Shown piece by piece: positions 1-8,542 of a stretch of DNA of 50,235 nucleotides (within the stretch, counting starts at the first letter, position 1; the number at the start of each line of letters is the position of its first letter). Source of the DNA: Bacteroidales bacterium (lineage in GTDB: Bacteria > Bacteroidota > Bacteroidia > Bacteroidales > GCA-2748055); the NCBI GenBank assembly GCA_029210585.1, contig JARGFP010000027.1, positions 1-50,235 of the forward strand. Reading direction: 5' to 3'. Both the position numbers and the translations under genes were made by a program. The notes beneath the pieces were generated by a model. That model saw only the letters and a list, made by a program, of their open reading frames with translations. It was not told the DNA's origin and searched no databases.

Positions 1-206
1 AAGTTATATTAGCTATATAATTATATATATATTTGATTTACTATATGATCCAATATGATTTCATTGAACTATTATAGCATTCTTAATAAAAATAAATTTA
101 TTATAAATCTATAATGAAAATCCCGCATATACTGGTCTGAATGTTGACAGCAGCGCGCTGATTCTTGTCGTTGCTGCCAGCAATGGTTGCAGGCAAGGTA
201 TTTTTT
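1..206. other. AT-rich left edge, no gene seen
   Basis: The first 120 bases are strikingly AT-rich, well above the rest of the window, and have no convincing reading frame. Two small symmetric elements lie nearer the response regulator gene: a perfect 10-base palindrome (CAGCGCGCTG, 151-160) and a TTGCTG/CAGCAA inverted repeat at 171-183. Neither has a T tract, so I do not call a terminator. The stretch is downstream of the minus-strand regulator gene and may hold its 3' untranslated region. Confidence 0.5.
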
Positions 207-587
207 CTATTTCCCAGAAACTGTGTTTTCAATCGTATGCCTGATTTTGTCAATGGAATACGGCTTCGTGATCAGTTCATCGAACCCGGCATCCGAGAAA
301 TCATCGAAGAACAATTCCGGGTTATGTGCAGTGAGGGCAATGATTGGAATGGCATTCAGCGGGTAGGGCATCTCATTCCTGATATAGTTCGTTGTCTCAA
401 TACCGTTCATCACCGGCATCTCAATATCCATAAATATCAGCTGAAAATCATTTGACCTGAGGGCCTTAATGGCTTCCGCACCATTTTCCACAAGGGTAAC
501 CCGGTTTTCTGTAAGCCTGATCAGCTCTGACAATAACAGCCTGTTGGCAAAAATGTCATCCACAACGAGAATATGTATAGAATCCAT
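207..587 (-). CDS. Single-domain response regulator (CheY-like receiver)
   Basis: The 126-residue product is a stand-alone receiver domain of normal length, with no DNA-binding or enzymatic output domain. The visible hallmarks are the acidic pair Asp10-Asp11, the phosphoacceptor Asp54 in IFMDIEMP, the switch Thr86 in ALTAHN and the conserved Lys108 in TKPY. Such proteins are phosphorylated by a histidine kinase and act by protein contact or as relay intermediates, in the cytoplasm. The gene diverges from the membrane GAF/PAS sensor at 785, which lacks a kinase domain, so the cognate kinase is not in this window. The receiver resembles those at the C-terminus of hybrid kinases, so it could also be a detached relay module. 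The family call is secure; the partner is unknown. Confidence 0.9.
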   Translation of the reverse strand: MDSIHILVVDDIFANRLLLSELIRLTENRVTLVENGAEAIKALRSNDFQLIFMDIEMPVMNGIETTNYIRNEMPYPLNAIPIIALTAHNPELFFDDFSDAGFDELITKPYSIDKIRHTIENTVSGK

Positions 588-784
588 GGGCAGTAATTCT
601 TATGTAAAAATATGAATTTTGAATGGCTGGCATCTGATTATCACGCTAACTTATCAACAGATGGAGCCGGATGAATCATCTGACACGGCTGAAATAGCCG
701 GAAAACCTGTAATTTCTGTCGTTCAAAACAAATGGTTGGCAGCCTCCGAAAAATGTGTATTTTTAAATTCATATAGCAATTTTT
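588..784. other. Divergent intergenic region
   Basis: This stretch of about 200 bases separates the divergent regulator and sensor genes and should hold both promoters. On the minus strand a TATTTTTA element near 620 approximates the TAnnTTTG -7 box. On the plus strand a run near 755-765 (GTATTTTTAA) is a weak candidate. A possible plus-strand reading frame from 619 crosses into the sensor gene in another frame and is not credible as a gene. Confidence 0.35.
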
Positions 785-3043
785 ATGCGACATGCCAGGA
801 GAAGCGAATTAACGTCTTTACACCTCATTGCTGGTGGAATGGCCGGACTTGTGGTTTTACTGTTCACATACGCTTTAATTCTTGAGGCTTCCCGGATTAC
901 CTTCACTTTTTCAGGGATTGCTGTATTGCACCGAAGCATGCCGTTGTTGTATCTCCTCGACCTCTTTCCTTTCATTGGTACAGCCAGCGGATTTTTCCTG
1001 GCACGCCATCAATCCGGGTTATATAAAAAGATGGATTCCATCAATCAACGAAGGAAGGAGAACAACATGTCGGTTGCTTCAATGATCCGCGACCTCGCTG
1101 CAGACCAGGTGAATACCAATTTCCAGAATGAACTGATTGATGATGAAATCATCTCCAGCCTGCAGTTATTGCAGCAACAGATGAAGGAAAACCGTGAGTC
1201 GGCAATAGAGGCCAAGGTCGCAGACAGGGAGCGGACCTGGACTTCAGAAGGACTGGCCGCATTCGGGGATCTCCTCAGGGCCAACGCGGCTGACGAGGAA
1301 AAACTCGGGTATGGGGTGATATCCATGTTGGTAAAATACCTCGGCATCAACCAGGGGGGCTTCTTCGTAACAAGAGACGAACAAAGCGACAGGTACCTTG
1401 AGATGATTGCCTGTCATGCATACGACCGGAAAAAATTCCCCGACAGGAAGATGTCCTGGGGAGAAGGATTGATCGGCGCTGTGGCCATTGAAAAGCAGTA
1501 TTTCTATACCGACAGGATTCCGGACAATTACCTTACCATTACCTCCGGACTGGGTCGGGCAAATCCGCGGTACCTGCTGATCGTTCCCATTTTACTGGAT
1601 GATGAAGTTTTTGGTATACTGGAGCTGGCTTCATTCCACGAGTTTCCAGATCACCAGATCCGCTTCGTGGAACGGGTGGCGGAAAATACGGCCACCACAC
1701 TGAATACGATGTATAATAATCTTAGGACGGAAGCCTTGCTCAGGGAGACACAGGAACAGGCAGCTGCCCTCAGGATCAAAGAAGAACAGGTCAGGAAAAA
1801 TATCGAAGAACTCCGGAATACACAGGCCGAAGCTGCCAGGCAATCAGAACAATTTATCAGCTTTACGAATACGGTGAATCATACCATGATCAGGGCAGAA
1901 TATGCACCTGGCGGCACGCTGGAATATGCCAACACCAGGTTCCTCAGGCAGCTTGGCTATTCCGGGAACCGCGAAGTGGAAGGAAAACCTATCGAAATGT
2001 TCATCCACACTTCGGACCATGCATGGTTCAGGGAAATGTGGGAGAGACTTTCCACTGGAGGACCACATTTCGAAGGGTATATGCGCCATGTCACCAAGTT
2101 GGGAAAAGAACTGTGGACCATGGCCACGTATACTTCCGTCAGAAAAGAGGATGGATCGGTTGAGAAAATTCTGTTCCTGGCCATCGACGCTACCAGTCAG
2201 AAAGAAGAAAGCCTGAATTTTGAAAGCAAGGTCAATGCACTCAATGCATTGCTGCCACAGGCTGAATTCAGTACAGATGGTAAAATATTGTACGCGAACC
2301 AATTATTTGAAAAAGTCCTGTACGGTGCAGGTGACAGAATCCTCAATTCCAGCATCTTTGATGCAGTACCGCTGTCAGACCAGGAAAGGTTTAACGAGAT
2401 ATGGGAACAACTGGTTGCCGGTAAATCATTTGTTGGGCAGGTGCGCATGATTGAACAGTCTGGTGAGGAAAAATGGATCCTTGTCAACCTCTCGCCAGTG
2501 AAAGACACCTATGGCGAGGTGCAAAAGATTGTTTTCATGGGAGTTGACAACACCAGGGAAAAGGAACTGGAGCTTTCTTTACGGGATCAGAATGATCAAT
2601 TGAGGGATGCGGAGCAGTTATTGAATGTGCAGGCGCTTGATTTGAACAACCAGGTCGGGGAGCTGCAGCGCAAGCGGGCCGCGGATAAAATGGAGATGCA
2701 GCAGGAGGTTGACCGGTATTCAGACATCCTGGAGCACACACCCATCCCGGTGATTGCTGTCAATAACCAGGGGTTTGTCGTCATGTTCAACCGGGCCTCA
2801 GAAAAATATTTCAAACTGAAAAAACACTCGGTAATGAACCAGCCGGGTGACCGGATCTTCGGGAAAGCACAACCGGAACCGCTCCTGGCCGCCTTCTACC
2901 TTCCTGGCAAACAGGCCATCGAAGCGGATCACCGGGAAGTTACCCTGCTCCTCCCCGATCGCCAGAGCAGGAAGGCAATTGTGTCGGTGATTCAAACATC
3001 TTCAGGAAAGGAGCGGATCTTCACATTGCTTATTCATACATAA
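785..3043 (+). CDS. Membrane GAF and triple-PAS sensor protein without output domain
   Basis: The 752-residue protein starts with two hydrophobic segments (about residues 12-34 and 50-72), then a helical linker. A GAF domain spans about 165-315, followed by a coiled coil (315-355). PAS domains lie at about 360-475 and 485-600, then another coiled coil, and a third PAS domain (about 655-752) ends the protein. No histidine kinase, GGDEF, EAL, phosphatase or methyl-accepting domain is visible, and the stop comes soon after the last PAS strand. GAF and PAS domains bind small ligands or cofactors and transmit signals by coiled coils. The gene diverges from a single-domain response regulator, suggesting a shared signalling role. 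It may be a kinase relative that has lost its transmitter, or a scaffold sensor for a separate kinase. Domain calls are good; function is unknown. Confidence 0.8.
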   Translation: MRHARRSELTSLHLIAGGMAGLVVLLFTYALILEASRITFTFSGIAVLHRSMPLLYLLDLFPFIGTASGFFLARHQSGLYKKMDSINQRRKENNMSVASMIRDLAADQVNTNFQNELIDDEIISSLQLLQQQMKENRESAIEAKVADRERTWTSEGLAAFGDLLRANAADEEKLGYGVISMLVKYLGINQGGFFVTRDEQSDRYLEMIACHAYDRKKFPDRKMSWGEGLIGAVAIEKQYFYTDRIPDNYLTITSGLGRANPRYLLIVPILLDDEVFGILELASFHEFPDHQIRFVERVAENTATTLNTMYNNLRTEALLRETQEQAAALRIKEEQVRKNIEELRNTQAEAARQSEQFISFTNTVNHTMIRAEYAPGGTLEYANTRFLRQLGYSGNREVEGKPIEMFIHTSDHAWFREMWERLSTGGPHFEGYMRHVTKLGKELWTMATYTSVRKEDGSVEKILFLAIDATSQKEESLNFESKVNALNALLPQAEFSTDGKILYANQLFEKVLYGAGDRILNSSIFDAVPLSDQERFNEIWEQLVAGKSFVGQVRMIEQSGEEKWILVNLSPVKDTYGEVQKIVFMGVDNTREKELELSLRDQNDQLRDAEQLLNVQALDLNNQVGELQRKRAADKMEMQQEVDRYSDILEHTPIPVIAVNNQGFVVMFNRASEKYFKLKKHSVMNQPGDRIFGKAQPEPLLAAFYLPGKQAIEADHREVTLLLPDRQSRKAIVSVIQTSSGKERIFTLLIHT

Positions 3044-3102
3044 AAACAAGAGTTTGTCCCCGGCAACCGGGAGCAACCCCCCATTAAATATGTTTGTAAT
3101 GA

Positions 3103-3642
3103 TCAGTTGGTGATCCAGCTGACTACATCGTTGTGGTCAGGCTTGACACGCGGCTGAAAATGACCTACCAGTTGTCCTTCCTCGTTGATCATGTATTTCT
3201 GAAAATTCCATGAAACATTGCTGTCCTCCAAACCATTCTCACTTTTGGTTGTCAGCCACTTGTATAACGGATGCTGGTCATCCCCTTTGACAGAGATCTT
3301 GCTCATCATCGGGAACGTTACACCATAGTTCACACTGCAGAACTCAGCAATCTCGTCATTGGATCCGGGTTCCTGTTTGGCAAAGTTGTTTGCCGGAAAC
3401 CCGATGATCTCAAATTCTTCTCCGCCGTATTTTTCATACAGATCCTGTAATCCCTCGTATTGTGGGGTCAGTCCGCATTTGGATGCAGTATTTACAACAA
3501 GGACTTTTTTTCCTTTCAGGTTAGAAAGTGGAAATTCGTTGCCATTGATATCCTTCACGGTAAAATCATAAAATGATCTCTGTGCATTTAGTGTACCCGT
3601 CATAAGTAAAACAAGTGTTACCAGTATAATATTTCTTTTCAT
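3103..3642 (-). CDS. Exported glutathione peroxidase-like thiol peroxidase
   Basis: This is a member of the glutathione peroxidase family, which reduces hydrogen peroxide and organic hydroperoxides; bacterial cysteine versions usually use thioredoxin. The peroxidatic cysteine is in the NTASKCGLTPQYEGL stretch, followed by the GFPANNF and QEPGS motifs and the SWNFQKYMI stretch near the end that carries the conserved Trp-Asn-Phe. Family members usually have GFPCN at the second site, so the classical resolving cysteine there is replaced by Ala. The frame is open to an ATG at 3681, but I choose 3642 because it starts a typical signal peptide (MKRNII, a hydrophobic core, then LNAQ), which puts the enzyme outside the cytoplasm. 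It diverges from the acylphosphatase gene. Confidence 0.88.
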   Translation of the reverse strand: MKRNIILVTLVLLMTGTLNAQRSFYDFTVKDINGNEFPLSNLKGKKVLVVNTASKCGLTPQYEGLQDLYEKYGGEEFEIIGFPANNFAKQEPGSNDEIAEFCSVNYGVTFPMMSKISVKGDDQHPLYKWLTTKSENGLEDSNVSWNFQKYMINEEGQLVGHFQPRVKPDHNDVVSWITN

Positions 3643-3704
3643 TTTTGTAAGTTTAGACATTATATCTGCATTAACAAGCATTCAATTTAAAAGTTCGGTT
3701 ACAT

Positions 3705-3989
3705 ATGCATGATCCGGAAATAATTCGGTACACCGTAAGGGTGTCGGGAAGGGTGCAGGGTGTGGGATTCAGGTACAGTGCAGTGAACAAGGCTGAGCGC
3801 CTGCAGGTCAGCGGGTATGTTAAAAACATGCCCGATGGATCGGTAACACTGGAAATTGAAGGCGTTCGTGAAAATGTTCAGCAGATGCTTGCCTGGTGTT
3901 ACCATGGTCCGGGAACTGCCTGGGTTGATCATGTGCAGGAATACCAGGAACCACCCAAAGGGTACAAAGGTTTCAGTGTAAAATACTGA
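3705..3989 (+). CDS. acyP: Acylphosphatase
   Basis: The 94-residue protein matches the small acylphosphatase family, which hydrolyses the carboxyl-phosphate bond of acyl phosphates such as carbamoyl phosphate. The signature GRVQGVGFRYSA (residues 15-26) contains the phosphate-binding loop and its essential Arg. The second signature, GYVKNMPDGSVTLEIEG (about 37-53), contains the catalytic Asn. The length is normal for a cytoplasmic enzyme. The gene is monocistronic by its neighbours: glutathione peroxidase diverges upstream and cstA converges downstream. Its physiological substrate cannot be read from the context. Confidence 0.93.
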   Translation: MHDPEIIRYTVRVSGRVQGVGFRYSAVNKAERLQVSGYVKNMPDGSVTLEIEGVRENVQQMLAWCYHGPGTAWVDHVQEYQEPPKGYKGFSVKY

Positions 3990-4007
3990 ATGTAACGTTG
4001 CAATTCG

Positions 4008-4124
4008 GAAGTTCATTTTACGTTCTCTGCATCACACTGAAATCCTGAAGCTCATTCTGCATATTGCAGGTCACATGACCATTATGAAGTTCATTCTGCT
4101 TACTGAACTAATAAACACTATTTT
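4008..4124. repeat. Three imperfect copies of a 39-bp unit
   Basis: Copies begin at 4008, 4047 and 4086, exactly 39 bp apart. Each starts with the core GAAGYTCATTYTRC; the remaining 25 bases of each unit are poorly conserved. The array lies in the convergent gap between acylphosphatase and cstA. It is likely an old tandem duplication that has drifted. Confidence 0.45.
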
Positions 4125-4167
4125 GTAAGTTTATCGATGGTCCAGGCGGCGTGCCATTCAGCAAAAA

Positions 4168-5865
4168 TCACTTCCGGGCAAGAGCAGTGATGCTGCCGAG
4201 TGTAAGCCAGCCTGTCAGCAGGATAATCAGCACCGAGATCCCGGACAACAGAAAATCCCTTTCCGCGAAAAAGTCCAGCCCGTTCTCCACCATTGCCCAG
4301 AGTGTGACCACCAGGACAAACACCATGGGTATCGCGGTATAGTAAACGGGTATCTTTTTTGTATGCAGGTAGACGCTTACCACGCCAAGTGCCAGGGCTG
4401 CCATAAGCTGGTTCAGGGAACCGAACAATGGCCAGAGCATCATGGCCCCTTGTCCCCCGGGTTTCAGGAAGGTCATCACCACGGCCAGTATAACAATGAT
4501 GGCTGTTGCAACATACCTGTTATTCAATGGTTTGCGCACCACGCCTTCGCTGTTCCTAAAGATCTCCTGCAATGAGAGTCGCTGGATGCGTGCCGCGGAG
4601 TCGAGCGTGGTATTGGCAAATGAAACGATGAAAACGGAGATCATTGCTGCGCCGAATCCGTGCGGGATACCCAGGGCACCCAGCAGGTTGGCGCCGCCGG
4701 TAATGAATGCGCCCAGTTTCGCCCCGAGTCCGTTGGCGCTGCTCCAACTGGCATAATGGTGCCTGAAAGCGTCTGAGCCGGTCAGCAATTCACCGTCAAC
4801 AACCAGTCCCATACCGAGTCCACCCCCTATCGCCATCAATACCAGTACTGCAAAAAAACTTTCCGTGATCATTCCCCCGTAACCGATGATCCGCGTATCT
4901 GTTTCCCGGTCCACCTGTTTCACCGTAGTTCCGGAACTGGCCAGGGAATGAAAGCCGGAGATCGCACCACAGGCAATGATAATAAACATGATGGGGGTCA
5001 TATTGGGCACATCATTTCCTTCGGCAAAGGCCTGTTGGTTGATTGCTGGAGCCGAAATCGGGGGGTGCGCAATGGCAAGCCCGAGGATAATCAGCAACAT
5101 GGCCACCAGCAGTTGCTGTGCATTGATGTAATCGCGTGGCTGCAGCAATACCTGGACCGGGGTGGTGGATGCAAAAAAGACATACACAAACAACAGTATA
5201 CACCAGGTAACGATTACGGTCTGCTGGTCACCCGGCAGCATTACCGGCACGTTTACCCCAAGGAAAATGGATCCGTACATCATCAGCAAGGCGAACGCCG
5301 AGTATAGCAGTTCATTCTTTCCGTGTCGCAGCCGGTTGCCCAGCCAGATGGCAATCGGGATCTGCAGCCAGACAGGAATCACGGCTTCGGGATACATGTA
5401 AAACAGGGTGCCGACAATCAGCGCAAAAACTGCCAGCACGATGAACAGCAATAACTGCATAATAAATTGCAGTGCGTAGCGGGTCGACGGGCCAATGATC
5501 TTTCCGGTGAGTTCACCCATGGTCAGACCCTTGTTACGGGCAGATACCACCAGTGTTGAAAAATCGTGCACCGCACCCATAAAGATGCTTCCGAAAAACA
5601 CCCACAGAAATGCAGGGAGCCAGCCCCAGATGATCCCGATGGCCGGACCTACGATGGGCCCCAGTCCTGCGATGGTGGTAAAGTGGTGCCCGAATACGAT
5701 GGTTCTTTTTGCCGGAACAAAATCCACATCATCGCGCAGCTCATGTGCCGGCATGACATGCTTGTCCGAGATCCCGAGTATCCGTTTACCGATGTACCTT
5801 CCGTAGGTAAAGTAAGCGATCACGTATCCCACCAGCGCGATCAATGCAAGTATTGCAGAATTCAT
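4168..5865 (-). CDS. cstA: CstA family carbon starvation / peptide transporter
   Basis: The 565-residue protein is almost entirely hydrophobic segments, at least a dozen. It contains the family's conserved stretches: GRYIGKRIL near the N-terminus, HHFTTIAGLGPIVGPAIG around residue 60, and SGFHSLASSGTTVKQ in the middle. CstA proteins are inner-membrane carriers for peptides or pyruvate that are induced when carbon is scarce. This is shorter than the E. coli protein (about 700 residues) and belongs to the shorter form common in other phyla. The ATG at 5865 starts the first membrane helix. It follows batE by 48 bases but has its own -7 box in that gap, so it is probably transcribed separately from the bat operon. 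No cognate regulator is adjacent. Confidence 0.93.
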   Translation of the reverse strand: MNSAILALIALVGYVIAYFTYGRYIGKRILGISDKHVMPAHELRDDVDFVPAKRTIVFGHHFTTIAGLGPIVGPAIGIIWGWLPAFLWVFFGSIFMGAVHDFSTLVVSARNKGLTMGELTGKIIGPSTRYALQFIMQLLLFIVLAVFALIVGTLFYMYPEAVIPVWLQIPIAIWLGNRLRHGKNELLYSAFALLMMYGSIFLGVNVPVMLPGDQQTVIVTWCILLFVYVFFASTTPVQVLLQPRDYINAQQLLVAMLLIILGLAIAHPPISAPAINQQAFAEGNDVPNMTPIMFIIIACGAISGFHSLASSGTTVKQVDRETDTRIIGYGGMITESFFAVLVLMAIGGGLGMGLVVDGELLTGSDAFRHHYASWSSANGLGAKLGAFITGGANLLGALGIPHGFGAAMISVFIVSFANTTLDSAARIQRLSLQEIFRNSEGVVRKPLNNRYVATAIIVILAVVMTFLKPGGQGAMMLWPLFGSLNQLMAALALGVVSVYLHTKKIPVYYTAIPMVFVLVVTLWAMVENGLDFFAERDFLLSGISVLIILLTGWLTLGSITALARK

Positions 5866-5887
5866 GTGAGCAGCTATCTACAGCAGA

Positions 5888-5895
5888 CAAATATA
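5888..5895 (-). promoter_or_regulatory. Putative -7 box for cstA
   Basis: The minus strand reads TATATTTG, matching the Bacteroidota -7 consensus TAnnTTTG, 22 bases upstream of the cstA start codon. I see no TTTG at the -33 position, which would fall at the end of batE, so the call rests on the -7 box alone. Confidence 0.5.
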
Positions 5896-5913
5896 GAAAA
5901 TTTATTCAGGCTG

Positions 5914-6669
5914 CTATATGACCTCGAAAGTTCCGGAGGGTACCCAGCCGATACGGCCATCGCTGATGCGGACCTCGGTCCATTCTCCCACCTGGTCCGT
6001 CACGGTGATTTCGGTTCCCTCGTGCAGGACAAAAAGGTCGGTGCCCGACAGGCTTGGAGAACTTTTCACCACCACAGAGGGTGATACGATCACCGCCTGG
6101 TCAGGTGCCACGATCTCATTGTTCCGCTCCAGTGCAGCCGTAAATGAAATGAGAAACAGAAGCAAAGTGACCAGCCCGGTGAAAAACCCGGCTTTCTTAA
6201 CCGCCAGGCGGGAAGCAAAAATATAGAACAGCAGCGCAACCAGCAAGATGCCGAACATGAAAATCGCCACGTAGGCCCAGGTTTGCACAGAAAACAATCC
6301 CACCAGTGACCTGACCCAGGTCCGGATAAAAAGTTCAGGCACCTGTTCCAGTTGATCCTCCTTGTACCTTGAAACATATGCCAGGTTTTTTTCTGCCTCT
6401 TCATGGGAGGGATCAAGTTTGAGCGCCTTGTTGTAATAGAGTACGGCATAGCCCAGCCTGTTGGACCTGAATGCCGCATTGCCCATGTTATAATACAGAT
6501 CGGGGGCAGCGTAGCCCTGGTCTGCGATCTGTTCATACTTCTCAAGCGCCAGTTCATAATTGCCATCGGAGTAGGCTGAACTTGCGGAAAGGTAGAGCGA
6601 ATCCCTGCTTTCTGCACCATGCACAAGCATCGCAATTGCAAGTAACATTATGACCAAATAGTATCTCAT
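5914..6669 (-). CDS. batE: BatE: TPR and SH3-domain membrane protein
   Basis: The 251-residue protein has a signal-like hydrophobic start, then tetratricopeptide repeats (about residues 20-105, including YYNMGNAAF and AVLYYNKALKLDPSHEEA). Two membrane helices follow (about 130-152 and 160-180), then a C-terminal bacterial SH3-like domain (about 190-251). This is the standard architecture of BatE, the last product of the Bacteroides aerotolerance operon. The start overlaps the 3' end of batD by four bases, which suggests translational coupling. Bat proteins are thought to form a cell-envelope complex whose biochemical role is unresolved. The identification rests on domain order and operon position. 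Confidence 0.9.
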   Translation of the reverse strand: MRYYLVIMLLAIAMLVHGAESRDSLYLSASSAYSDGNYELALEKYEQIADQGYAAPDLYYNMGNAAFRSNRLGYAVLYYNKALKLDPSHEEAEKNLAYVSRYKEDQLEQVPELFIRTWVRSLVGLFSVQTWAYVAIFMFGILLVALLFYIFASRLAVKKAGFFTGLVTLLLFLISFTAALERNNEIVAPDQAVIVSPSVVVKSSPSLSGTDLFVLHEGTEITVTDQVGEWTEVRISDGRIGWVPSGTFEVI

Positions 6670-8537
6670 TTCGTTCGTATGTTTTGGTCCAGGTTGTGTA
6701 ACAGTCGTATCGCTTCACCATATAGTGTATCCATGTCGGATTTTTCTGATGAAGGAGCGTATCTCGAAAATTCGCAGTCGTCGATGATCCTGACCATCTC
6801 TTCCTGGAGTGTTTCGCTAATGCCGGCTCCCTGCAGCACTTCGGAAACCCGGTCGCGAGAAAGCGATGAGACTTCGATGGAAAGTTTATCGGCCAGGTAT
6901 CCCCAGATTGCTTTTTCCACTTCTTCGAAGAAGGTTTCACCGTCGCCGGCTTTCCTTGCCTTATCAGCGAGCCGAAGCCGGTTCCTGGCCATCTTGCTTG
7001 CCTTCCTGTTTCGCATCAGCCGCACATCAGCGCGCTGTCTGAACCAGGTACGCAGCACGATAATGGAACCAATAAAGAGGAAAATCAAGACTACATAAAT
7101 GATCCAGTAACCTGTATGGGAAAGCGGAGTAATCCCGACGGGTCTGAAAAGCGGTATTCCCCGGTTGATGTCAAGGATATCCGTACCGATGTTTTCCACA
7201 TTCTCCCCACGGGCACCGGGCATGAAAATCTGCGCACCTGTGTCTGTTCCTTCACCCTTAAGTACATTAAAAGTATATTCCTTTGTTGTGACGGTCCGGT
7301 AGGTTTCAGCTGCCGGATCAAACCAGGAGAAGCGTAGCGGTGCGATCCGGAAATTCCCCGCATGTCTTGCAACGATCGGGTATTCAAAGGTTACAGTACC
7401 AGAAACCCTGTTGCCACTTGTGCTGATGTTGGTTGACCTGGTGGTTTCGTACACATCATGATCGGGCGGAAAGTCGATCTTTGGAGCGCCCAGCAAGGCA
7501 ATGTTGCCGGTTCCCCTGACGGTCACCACCAGGCTCAGTGCATCATTCACTGTTACCTGGTCGGCAGAAAGCCTGGCAGAGAACTCCAGGTCACCGACGC
7601 CCCCGGTGAAACCCTCAGGGACACCTTGTGGCAATGGTTTTACATTGATGGTCACCGGTTCCGTTGAAATGGTCACCGGCACATCCTGGTACTGGTCGAA
7701 GAACGGGTCGTTAAAGGGATCATCGAAAAATTCGTCGAAGATGCTGCCCGACCGCTGCCTGTTCACTCTCCTCGGAATGGTCCACTCCGAATCAAAAGGA
7801 TCGATAACGATCTTTCCTGATTTCTGGGGGATAAGCACATGCCGCTGCAGCACCTGTGTCACGTGCATTTTACCGTCAATATTCTCGCGCGATGATACCT
7901 GGTCGGCTTCCAGGGCCTGCTTGTAAAAGCCCTCATAGGGAACCTCCTTCAGTCCACCTGTCGGACGTGTATTTACACTGGTATATACTTTCAGTTCGGA
8001 AACAAATTGTTCCCCAACGTATACGGATCTTTTCGAAGGCAGCACGCGAAGAAATACAGGTTGTCCGGCATTTCCGGTTTGTGACCCTGCATCAGCCTGT
8101 CCCCGGATCGTCTGTCCGCCCTGTCCGCCCTGGCTTGCGGAGGAAGCGGCGTTTCCTGTGCCTGTTACATTTACCTGCACAGCATTCGTGGAGTAGGTCT
8201 GCTTTTTCACTGATATTTTTGCAGGTGGAATGGTAAATTCGCCCGGCGTGTTTCCGCGCAGAATATAGGTATAAGAGGCAGTGTTCCTGGCTGTCATCTT
8301 GCCGTTCACCCACTGGGTGGAAGAGGAGAAACTGGTAAACGGACCTGCCAGCAGGTCAAAATGCTCCAAGGCCGGCAACTGGATATTCCCCTGTTCATTG
8401 CCTTCGATCGTGTACTGAAACTGCTGTCCTGCCTGTACCGTGGCTGGTGCCGATGCAGAAAAAGAAGGATCCTGTCCCTGCAGGATGGTTACTGTCAGGA
8501 GGATTGCCAGTGTCAGTATGTATTTTAGCGCAGACAT
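6666..8537 (-). CDS. batD: BatD: oxygen-tolerance membrane protein
   Basis: The large exported protein begins with a signal peptide (MSALKYILTLAILL onward), followed by about 440 residues of beta-rich extracytoplasmic sequence, one membrane helix (about residues 475-497) and a cytoplasmic helical tail. This is the BatD architecture. The frame is open to a TTG at 8549 inside batC, but I choose the ATG at 8537, five bases after the batC stop, because it starts the signal peptide directly. A glycine/glutamine-rich patch near residue 140 and the DEFFDDPFNDPFFDQY acidic/aromatic stretch near 275 are distinctive. It is transcribed with batC upstream and batE downstream. Confidence 0.9.
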   Translation of the reverse strand: MSALKYILTLAILLTVTILQGQDPSFSASAPATVQAGQQFQYTIEGNEQGNIQLPALEHFDLLAGPFTSFSSSTQWVNGKMTARNTASYTYILRGNTPGEFTIPPAKISVKKQTYSTNAVQVNVTGTGNAASSASQGGQGGQTIRGQADAGSQTGNAGQPVFLRVLPSKRSVYVGEQFVSELKVYTSVNTRPTGGLKEVPYEGFYKQALEADQVSSRENIDGKMHVTQVLQRHVLIPQKSGKIVIDPFDSEWTIPRRVNRQRSGSIFDEFFDDPFNDPFFDQYQDVPVTISTEPVTINVKPLPQGVPEGFTGGVGDLEFSARLSADQVTVNDALSLVVTVRGTGNIALLGAPKIDFPPDHDVYETTRSTNISTSGNRVSGTVTFEYPIVARHAGNFRIAPLRFSWFDPAAETYRTVTTKEYTFNVLKGEGTDTGAQIFMPGARGENVENIGTDILDINRGIPLFRPVGITPLSHTGYWIIYVVLIFLFIGSIIVLRTWFRQRADVRLMRNRKASKMARNRLRLADKARKAGDGETFFEEVEKAIWGYLADKLSIEVSSLSRDRVSEVLQGAGISETLQEEMVRIIDDCEFSRYAPSSEKSDMDTLYGEAIRLLHNLDQNIRTK

Positions 8538-8542
8538 GTCTT

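Noticed and set aside
619-885. 88-codon plus-strand frame upstream of the GAF/PAS gene
   Set aside because: It overlaps the start of the sensor gene in another frame and has no recognisable features.
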